Virus record (IMG/VR): IMGVR_UViG_3300044729_003379
Coordinates: 1-64,000 of that record
Strand: one strand, 5' to 3'
Source: a virus
Length of the DNA stretch: 64,000 bases
This document shows, one piece after another, positions 58,877 to 64,000 of the stretch. The notes beneath the pieces were generated by a model. The model made no database searches and was not told the origin of the DNA. It saw nothing but the letters and a program-made list of their open reading frames with translations. The position numbers and the translations under genes are program-made. Each line of letters starts with the position of its first letter. Within the stretch, counting starts at the first letter, position 1.

Positions 58877-59254
58877 ATGACATTATACGCAATTATAATC
58901 AAAGATACTCAAGAACTTTTAAACCCCAAAACATTTAAAAGTTATTGGAAAAATTATGGTAATAATAGTTTATATGGATGGAGGGTTCCAAAAAAAGTTT
59001 ATGATTCCATTGGAAGAGCTAAAGCTGGATTTTCTCATGTTCCAGAAGAAATGAAAGATAAATTAGCCATCGCAGAATTTAAGATTTCAGACATTCTTAT
59101 TGAAGGGACGGAATTAAAAAAGATTCAAGATGAAAAAAAAGAAAGGCAAGAAAAAGAAAGGGAGCAGAGAAATTTGAGATATAAATTAGAAAGAGCAGAA
59201 AAAGAATTAAAACAAGCCGAAGAAAATCTGAGGAATCTTCTTGACAAATCATAA
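58877..59254 (+). CDS. Hypothetical protein with coiled-coil C-terminus (125 aa)
   Basis: 125 residues from MTLYAIIIKDTQEL; the upstream Met at 58862 would overlap the previous gene by 14 bases. The N-terminal half (NYGNNSLYGWRVPKKVYDSIGRAK) is aromatic and could contact a nucleic acid or peptide. The C-terminal half is a charged coiled coil, similar in style to the preceding protein, so the two may act as a pair. Not recognised. Confidence 0.6.
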   Translation: MTLYAIIIKDTQELLNPKTFKSYWKNYGNNSLYGWRVPKKVYDSIGRAKAGFSHVPEEMKDKLAIAEFKISDILIEGTELKKIQDEKKERQEKEREQRNLRYKLERAEKELKQAEENLRNLLDKS

Positions 59255-59268
59255 GAAAGCATTATATT
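59241..59268 (+). promoter_or_regulatory. Leaderless promoter of gene 59274
   Basis: TTGACA (59241-59246), 16-bp spacer, TATATT (59263-59268), five bases (GAATC) to the ATG at 59274; it lies across the end of the previous gene. Confidence 0.85.
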
Positions 59269-59273
59269 GAATC

Positions 59274-59639
59274 ATGCCATGTAACTGCGATCATTTAAAG
59301 GCAACCCAACTTGAGGTTGAAACCAGCAAAGTAGCCTGTCTTTTGGGAGAACTAAGAGGGGTTAAAATTAATAAACATTCTTGGGAGGGATACCACCCAG
59401 ATGTTTACGGAAATGTTGATAAGAAACTAGCCGATAAACTTACGAAGGAACTTTGTTCAATCCTTCAAAAAGAAGACGTTTCAAAATATAGTCTCGAAAT
59501 GCAAATTTGGTGGAGAGACCACCAAGAGGCTGATAGAAAGAGAATTGAGAAAGAGTTTAAAGAAAAAAAAGACAAAGAAGCAAAAAACAAAGCATTATCA
59601 AAATTGTCCGAATACGAGAAAAGGCTTTTGGGACTATGA
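59274..59639 (+). CDS. Conserved phage hypothetical protein (121 aa)
   Basis: 121 residues: MPCNCDHLKATQLEVE onward, with VACLLGELRG, then WEGYHPDVYG and SLEMQIWWRDHQEADR. This set of blocks (CNCD, CLL-x-EL, GYHP-x-VY, YSLEMQ-WW-x-DH) recurs in many unrelated phages as a small protein of unknown function, by recollection rather than search. The N-terminal Cys pair could bind metal. The C-terminus is a charged helix. Confidence 0.65.
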   Translation: MPCNCDHLKATQLEVETSKVACLLGELRGVKINKHSWEGYHPDVYGNVDKKLADKLTKELCSILQKEDVSKYSLEMQIWWRDHQEADRKRIEKEFKEKKDKEAKNKALSKLSEYEKRLLGL

Positions 59640-59833
59640 AATTAAATCTGACAATCTTAATTATCTCGTTGGCTTTAACAGGATGTGAACGTCCAACAAC
59701 CCAACAAAGATGCAATCATAAATTCTCAAATTGGGGAGAACCAATTACTCATACAAATTGGAATGGATCAATTTCTAAACAATTTAGATCGTGTTCTTTG
59801 TGTGGAGAGGCAGAAAGTCGAATGATTTTTTAA
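59636..59833 (+). CDS. Small lipoprotein with Cys/His cluster
   Basis: 65 residues. The N-terminus MKLNLTILIISLALTGC has a hydrophobic core and a lipobox LALTGC (Cys17 would be the lipidated residue). The mature part has CNHKFSNWGE and SCSLCGEAESR, three Cys and a His that could bind zinc. Phage lipoproteins commonly block superinfection or act in lysis. It is the only clear lipoprotein here, overlapping its upstream neighbour by 4 bases. Confidence 0.65.
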   Translation: MKLNLTILIISLALTGCERPTTQQRCNHKFSNWGEPITHTNWNGSISKQFRSCSLCGEAESRMIF

Positions 59834-59860
59834 TTTTGGAACATCAAATAGAAAAAGACA

Positions 59861-61162
59861 ATGCTCACGAATAAATTAGATAATCCAAACTATCGAGCCA
59901 AGATCGTTAAGATTGATCGACTTGAGCCTCATCCAAATGCAGATAAACTGCAAATTACTGTTGTAGATTTCCAACGCATTATTGTTGGAATTGATACAAA
60001 GATTGGTGATTTGTTTGTATATTTTCCATTAGAGTCTCAGATTAATGATGAATTTATTTCATTTTTTAATGGGTATTCTGATGCAGAATCTAATTTGGAT
60101 AAAACCAAGAAGGGATTCTTTGGAAAGAAGGGAAGAGTTAAGGCGACCAGACTGAGGGGAGAAATTAGCGAGGGATACCTTCATCCCCTTTCTTCTTTCA
60201 ATACATTTCTTGCCGAAAAAGGCGTCAAATTCCAAGCTACCGAAAATAATATTGGAACCGAATTTGATTCAGTTGGTGACTTGTTGATTTGCCAAAAATA
60301 TATCATCAAACAAAAAGGAGAACCGGGATCAAGAAAACAAAAAGAAGCAAAGGTCTTAGAAAGACTTGTCGAGGGTCAGTTGCGTCTTCACGCAGATACA
60401 GAAGCCCTTAAAAAGAATATGCATAAGATTAATCCTGATGATTTTATTTCAATTTCTTATAAAATGCATGGGTGTAATTTTACTTTTGCAAAAGTTCTTT
60501 GCAAAAAGAAGTTGAACATTTTCGAGAAGATTCTCAAAAAATGCGGCGTTAATATTGTTGATAAAGAATACGATTGGTGTGCTGCGAGCCGCAGGGTCGT
60601 GAAAAATATCGAAGGAGAAAAAGAGCATCAACACTTTTATTCTTATGATGTTTGGACAGAAGCGATGCACAAAATCAAAGACAAAATCCAAAATGGATAC
60701 ACTTTGTATGGAGAGATTGTTGGGCATCTTCCCTCTGGATCAGCAATTCAGGGATTATATGATTATGGTTGTAAACCAAATGAATACAAAATCTTTGTGT
60801 TCAGAATAACTTATACGACGCCTGATGGCAGCGTGATTGAACTTACCCGCCCTCAAATCGATAGATATTGTGCCAAATATGAACTAGAGACCACCCCTCT
60901 TTTTTACTACGGTCGCGCAGAGGGGGTTTATCCCGAACTGGATGTAAAAGAACATTGGCACGAAAACTTCTTAAACAATCTTATTAGAGATTATAATGAG
61001 AAGGACTGCTTCATGTGCCGCAATAAAGTTTCAGAAGAAGGGGTGGTATTGGCAAAAGACGGCTTGACATTTGAAGCTTTCAAGCTTAAGAGTATTAGAT
61101 TTCTTGAAGAAGAAACAAAGCTACTAGATAAGGAACAAACAAATATCGAAGATGAGAATTGA
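59861..61162 (+). CDS. RNA ligase, Rnl5/DraRnl-like
   Basis: 433 residues. An N-terminal OB-like domain (residues 1-115: AKIVKIDRLEPHPNADKLQ, IIVGIDTKIGDLFVYFPL) precedes the nucleotidyltransferase. The adenylated lysine is Lys201 in SYKMHG; motif IIIa is YTLYGEIVG, motif IV EGVVLAKDG, and motif V FEAFKLKS. An N-terminal OB domain before the ligase core is the arrangement of the Deinococcus radiodurans ligase, while T4 Rnl1 and Rnl2 lack it. Phage RNA ligases repair tRNAs cut by host defences; no polynucleotide kinase is seen in this window. Confidence 0.82.
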   Translation: MLTNKLDNPNYRAKIVKIDRLEPHPNADKLQITVVDFQRIIVGIDTKIGDLFVYFPLESQINDEFISFFNGYSDAESNLDKTKKGFFGKKGRVKATRLRGEISEGYLHPLSSFNTFLAEKGVKFQATENNIGTEFDSVGDLLICQKYIIKQKGEPGSRKQKEAKVLERLVEGQLRLHADTEALKKNMHKINPDDFISISYKMHGCNFTFAKVLCKKKLNIFEKILKKCGVNIVDKEYDWCAASRRVVKNIEGEKEHQHFYSYDVWTEAMHKIKDKIQNGYTLYGEIVGHLPSGSAIQGLYDYGCKPNEYKIFVFRITYTTPDGSVIELTRPQIDRYCAKYELETTPLFYYGRAEGVYPELDVKEHWHENFLNNLIRDYNEKDCFMCRNKVSEEGVVLAKDGLTFEAFKLKSIRFLEEETKLLDKEQTNIEDEN

Positions 61163-61454
61163 ATTGCCAAAGTTATTTGAAGAACCCGTTTTCGTTGACT
61201 TTGATGTTGATGAAAAGAAGAGAAGAATTTATTTCACTTGGGATTTCGGAATGACAGAAGATTTTTCACTTGATATGATCTTCTTGGGTATCTACAGAAT
61301 TGACGACCCGACGAAAAAGGTCATTAGACTTTGCGAATATGATTTAAACCATGCATTTGAGCATTTGCAAGAAGATCCAAATTATAGAGCTTATCATTGG
61401 GCGCTTTATGGAAATCTAAAAGATAGAAAGTGGATTAAGAATGATTCCCTATAA
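61152..61454 (+). CDS. Hypothetical protein (100 aa)
   Basis: 100 residues, MRIELPKLFEEPVFVDFD onward, mixed alpha/beta and acidic, with aromatic strands (RRIYFTWDFGMTEDFSL) and an ending LYGNLKDRKWIKNDSL. It overlaps the RNA ligase by 11 bases and the DnaQ gene by 14 bases. Not recognised; translational coupling suggests a shared role in nucleic acid processing. Confidence 0.6.
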   Translation: MRIELPKLFEEPVFVDFDVDEKKRRIYFTWDFGMTEDFSLDMIFLGIYRIDDPTKKVIRLCEYDLNHAFEHLQEDPNYRAYHWALYGNLKDRKWIKNDSL

Positions 61455-62058
61455 TCAAAAATACTGCATCTTTGACTTCGAAACAGAGGGGTTGAATTTG
61501 AAATATAGTCGCCCTTGGGAATTGTCTTACATTCTAACAAGTGGATCGAAAGTAGAAAAACAGGAACAAATCTACATCGATATTCCTGATTTAAATTTGT
61601 CGAAGGAAATCATTGAACTAACCTCTTTCGATAAACAAAAATATGAAGCCAAAAAGGTTATTCCAGAAACGGCTTGGAAAAAGTTTTCGAAATACCTCTT
61701 TGATCAAGACTACATTTTAGTTGGGCAAAACATCTTAAGATTTGACGTTTATATGATTAAGATCTTGGCTGATATTGTGAATGAACCTCTGGACTTTTCT
61801 TTCATGAACAGAATGCTTGATACCCGCCCTCTTTACCTTTCTTATAAAGAAGGGTTGGATAGGCCAAAAAACTCTTCTCTTTTAGAGTGGCAATACAAAA
61901 TTCTTAACGACAGAACCATTAAAACAAAATCAAGCCAATTAACAATGCTTAAAGCTTTTGGGATAGATTTCGACAAAAATCTCTTGCACGATGCCCTTTA
62001 TGATTGTAAAATGAGCTTGGAAATTTTCCTTCAACTTAAAAAAACACTAAAACTATGA
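61441..62058 (+). CDS. DnaQ-type 3'-5' exonuclease (proofreading)
   Basis: 205 residues. Motif I is CIFDFETEGLN with Asp12 and Glu14. Motif II is VGQNILRFDVYMI with the Asp of RFD. Motif III is HDALYDCKMSLEIF with the His and Asp of a DEDDh nuclease. This is the epsilon-like proofreading subunit that usually pairs with DnaE, whose polymerase core follows two genes later. Confidence 0.85.
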   Translation: MIPYNQKYCIFDFETEGLNLKYSRPWELSYILTSGSKVEKQEQIYIDIPDLNLSKEIIELTSFDKQKYEAKKVIPETAWKKFSKYLFDQDYILVGQNILRFDVYMIKILADIVNEPLDFSFMNRMLDTRPLYLSYKEGLDRPKNSSLLEWQYKILNDRTIKTKSSQLTMLKAFGIDFDKNLLHDALYDCKMSLEIFLQLKKTLKL

Positions 62059-62330
62059 CAGTATACGAAGCAAGAAAACAGGGCTACAAAGTTAGAGTTA
62101 ATCACGTTAGAGACCTAGAGTATATTCTAGACCCAAATAGTCTAGAGGGACCATACATTAAAGCCTTCCCAGTTGTTTCTCCAAAAGGAGGTAAGACAGT
62201 TGTTGAAGTCAGAGACCTAGAAGGTAATGAAAAATTTGGAGTAGCTTATTGCCACAAACAAGACAATTATAACAAGAAGATCGGAACCAAATTAGCTCTC
62301 GAAAGAGCATTGTCTCCTCTAAACGATTGA
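62055..62330 (+). CDS. Hypothetical protein (91 aa)
   Basis: 91 residues, MTVYEARKQGYKVRVNH onward, strand-rich (GGKTVVEVRDLEGNEKFGVAYCH) with a helix at the end. It overlaps DnaQ by 4 bases and precedes the polymerase by three. Not recognised; perhaps a small polymerase accessory or DNA-binding protein. Confidence 0.55.
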   Translation: MTVYEARKQGYKVRVNHVRDLEYILDPNSLEGPYIKAFPVVSPKGGKTVVEVRDLEGNEKFGVAYCHKQDNYNKKIGTKLALERALSPLND

Positions 62331-62333
62331 CGC

Positions 62334-64000
62334 ATGTTTGAAGATTTTTCAGACTACGATGACTGCGAACCCGCTGGACTTGAATTGCCAAAAATTCATT
62401 TATCAGATGAAATGCTTCAAAGTCTTGATTTGCAAAAGGACGCTTCTTCGAAAGAAATCTTGAGCAGATTAATTAGACTTGGCATTCAAAAAAAGGGTAT
62501 CGATAAACTTCCAAATAAACAAGAATATTTCGCAAGAGCTAAACAAGAGCTAGATACTTTCGAAGAATTGGGTTTTACTGATTATATTCTGTTAAATTGG
62601 GATATTGTCAAATTTGCCAAAGAATCCAACATTCCAGTTGGAGAAGGAAGAGGAAGTGCCGCCGGAAGTCTAGTATTGTATCTTTTAGATGTTGTAGAAA
62701 AAGACCCTCTGCAACACAGCCTTTTCTTTGAAAGATTTGTCAGTAAAAATAGAGCAAAGAAGATAACAGACAAACATGGCAAGGTGTTTCTCGACGGGTC
62801 TTTGGCTCCAGACGTAGATACAGACGTATCTTATGATCAAAGACAATTGGTGATTGAATATATTGAAAATACACATGTAGGAAAAACATCCAAAATCCTT
62901 ACATTCAACACCCTTTCTTCAAAACTTCTAATCAAAGAAGCTGTCAAATATTTCGACAATTCTTCAGAAGAAGAGGCAAACAGAATCTCTTCCATGATTC
63001 CCAAAGAACATGGCATTGTTTCTTCTTTACAGAAAGCAAAAGAAACAGAGGGAGAGTTTCAAGAATGGTGCAACAAGAATCTTAAGATTTTTAATATTGC
63101 CAAAAAAATTGAAGGCTTAAACAAAAATACAGGAGTTCACCCATCCGGTATTGCTATTTGTTCCCAAAACATCAAAAACGTTGTCCCTCTACAATTGACA
63201 AAAGAAGGAGAACTGATCTCTGGATATGAGATGGATGACGTTGCGGATTTGATGGTTAAGTTTGATATCTTGGGACTTAGAACCCTTACTATCGCAGATA
63301 AGTGTTGCGAAAAAATTGGAATAAAACTTTCTGATATCGATTCTGAAGACCCATTTATTTATGAAGTCTTACAGGATTTCAATCATCCTTGTGGGTTGTT
63401 TCAAATTTCTGCTGACACAAACTTTGAAGTAACAAGAGCAGTAAAACCTGATAATTTATCAGAACTGTCTGACGTTGTTGCTTTGGCTAGACCGGGAGCG
63501 TTGGACTATGTTGATCAATATGTCCAGAATAAAAATGCGCCTAGAGATCTAGATTTGCATAGAGAGTTGGATGCTATCCTTTCTTCTACAAAAAACACAA
63601 TTTTGTATCAAGAGCAGTTGATGAAAATTGCGAATAAGGTTTTCGGTTTGTCTCTTGAAGATGCCGAAACTTTAAGAAGAATTGTCGGGAAGAAGAAGGT
63701 GGACGAAATGCCAGCATGGAGGGATAAGATTTTTGACGCTGGAGCAAAAAGCGGGTTATCAGATGATATTTGCGAATTCTACTGGAATAGTTTGGAAGCA
63801 AGTGCAAATTATAGCTTCAACAAATCTCACAGTATTTGTTATGCATCTCTTGCTGCAAAAACAGTATATTTAAAATACAAATATCCTCAACAATTTTTCT
63901 GTTCAATTTTAGAAGTAGCAGAATTTGAGCCAGAACCGTTAAAGGTTATTGCCGAAGTTTGTAAAGAACTTCCTTATTTTGGAATTGAATTACTCCCCCC
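62334..64000 (+). CDS. dnaE: DNA polymerase III alpha (DnaE) core, 5' part, no PHP domain
   Basis: Open from the ATG at 62334 through the window end (555 codons; the 3' end is missing). The frame starts just after the PHP-domain boundary. The core shows VGEGRGSAAGSLVLY (residues about 102-116), catalytic Asp160 and Asp162 in PDVDTDV, HP-SGIAI, and the third Asp311 in KFDILGLRTLT, then NTILYQEQLMKIA and LRRIVGKKK. There is thus a true C-family polymerase, with palm and fingers but no N-terminal PHP. The PHP domain is encoded separately at 57354-58019. Together with DnaQ, primase and helicase it makes the phage fork. Confidence 0.88.
   Translation, partial: MFEDFSDYDDCEPAGLELPKIHLSDEMLQSLDLQKDASSKEILSRLIRLGIQKKGIDKLPNKQEYFARAKQELDTFEELGFTDYILLNWDIVKFAKESNIPVGEGRGSAAGSLVLYLLDVVEKDPLQHSLFFERFVSKNRAKKITDKHGKVFLDGSLAPDVDTDVSYDQRQLVIEYIENTHVGKTSKILTFNTLSSKLLIKEAVKYFDNSSEEEANRISSMIPKEHGIVSSLQKAKETEGEFQEWCNKNLKIFNIAKKIEGLNKNTGVHPSGIAICSQNIKNVVPLQLTKEGELISGYEMDDVADLMVKFDILGLRTLTIADKCCEKIGIKLSDIDSEDPFIYEVLQDFNHPCGLFQISADTNFEVTRAVKPDNLSELSDVVALARPGALDYVDQYVQNKNAPRDLDLHRELDAILSSTKNTILYQEQLMKIANKVFGLSLEDAETLRRIVGKKKVDEMPAWRDKIFDAGAKSGLSDDICEFYWNSLEASANYSFNKSHSICYASLAAKTVYLKYKYPQQFFCSILEVAEFEPEPLKVIAEVCKELPYFGIELLP

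Noticed and set aside
58020-62333. Intein or group I/II intron between the PHP gene and the polymerase
   Set aside because: No intein splice motifs at the protein ends, no homing endonuclease and ordinary intact genes fill the gap.

Overview
The window is a contiguous stretch of a large, AT-rich tailed bacteriophage genome. The evidence is a complete head-to-tail morphogenesis block (terminase, portal, prohead protease, major capsid protein, tail tube, 1939-residue tape measure, baseplate genes) followed by nucleotide-metabolism and replication genes. A tail tube gene with no recognisable contractile sheath suggests a siphovirus. The host cannot be named. Many single-gene promoters are canonical sigma-70 boxes whose -10 hexamer lies only 5-7 bases before the ATG, so many mRNAs should be leaderless. 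Shine-Dalgarno sequences are nearly absent. Both points to a host that tolerates leaderless, SD-independent initiation.

Layout. (1) 1-3.4 kb is a left accessory region of ten tiny minus-strand genes (31-79 residues), each with its own promoter (always a 16-bp spacer). They are set among tandem repeats, hairpins and seven or eight copies of a TGTTCA-N2-TGAACA dyad. Three of these genes are shorter than 55 codons, and two others are near-identical duplicates. (2) 3.6-4.4 kb holds a minus-strand methyltransferase, divergent from phoH. (3) 4.4-10.1 kb holds phoH, a zinc-ribbon protein, a sigma-like factor with a Cys cluster, a possible small terminase, a C2H2/ERCC4 nuclease and the large terminase. 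(4) 10.2-35.4 kb is the virion block. (5) 35.4-40.3 kb is a minus-strand operon: dUTPase, dNMP kinase, a second sigma-like factor, glycosyltransferases. (6) 40.26-40.62 kb is a repeat-dense divergent intergenic region. (7) 40.6-44.1 kb holds nrdB, nrdA and small membrane or exported proteins. (8) 44.1-51.4 kb holds a lone minus-strand fibre gene, an SSB-like protein, glycosyltransferases, an annealing-protein candidate, an FkbM-type methyltransferase and GDP-mannose dehydratase. (9) 51.4-64 kb is the replication module: RecA-like recombinase, nuclease, DnaB helicase, primase, Cas4/RecB-like nuclease, an orphan PHP domain, RNA ligase, DnaQ exonuclease and a PHP-less DnaE polymerase that runs off the window.

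How it works together. RNR, dUTPase and dNMP kinase supply dNTPs. Primase, helicase, DnaE plus a separate PHP subunit, DnaQ, the SSB-like protein and the recombinase form a largely self-sufficient replisome. Two sigma-like factors could redirect host RNA polymerase. The glycosyltransferase/Gmd set probably modifies virion or host surface glycans.

Most notable: the array of leaderless promoters, the polymerase III alpha subunit split so that a degenerate PHP domain is a separate gene 4.3 kb upstream, a GC-rich ORF exactly behind that break (these two are the only genes ending in TAG), a glycosyltransferase interrupted by one in-frame stop, a possible nuclease module inside the tape measure between GF(I/V)PNF motifs, and the GTTACGTCGTAAC repeat region in front of nrdB. 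Function calls rest on motif reading only; no database search was possible.
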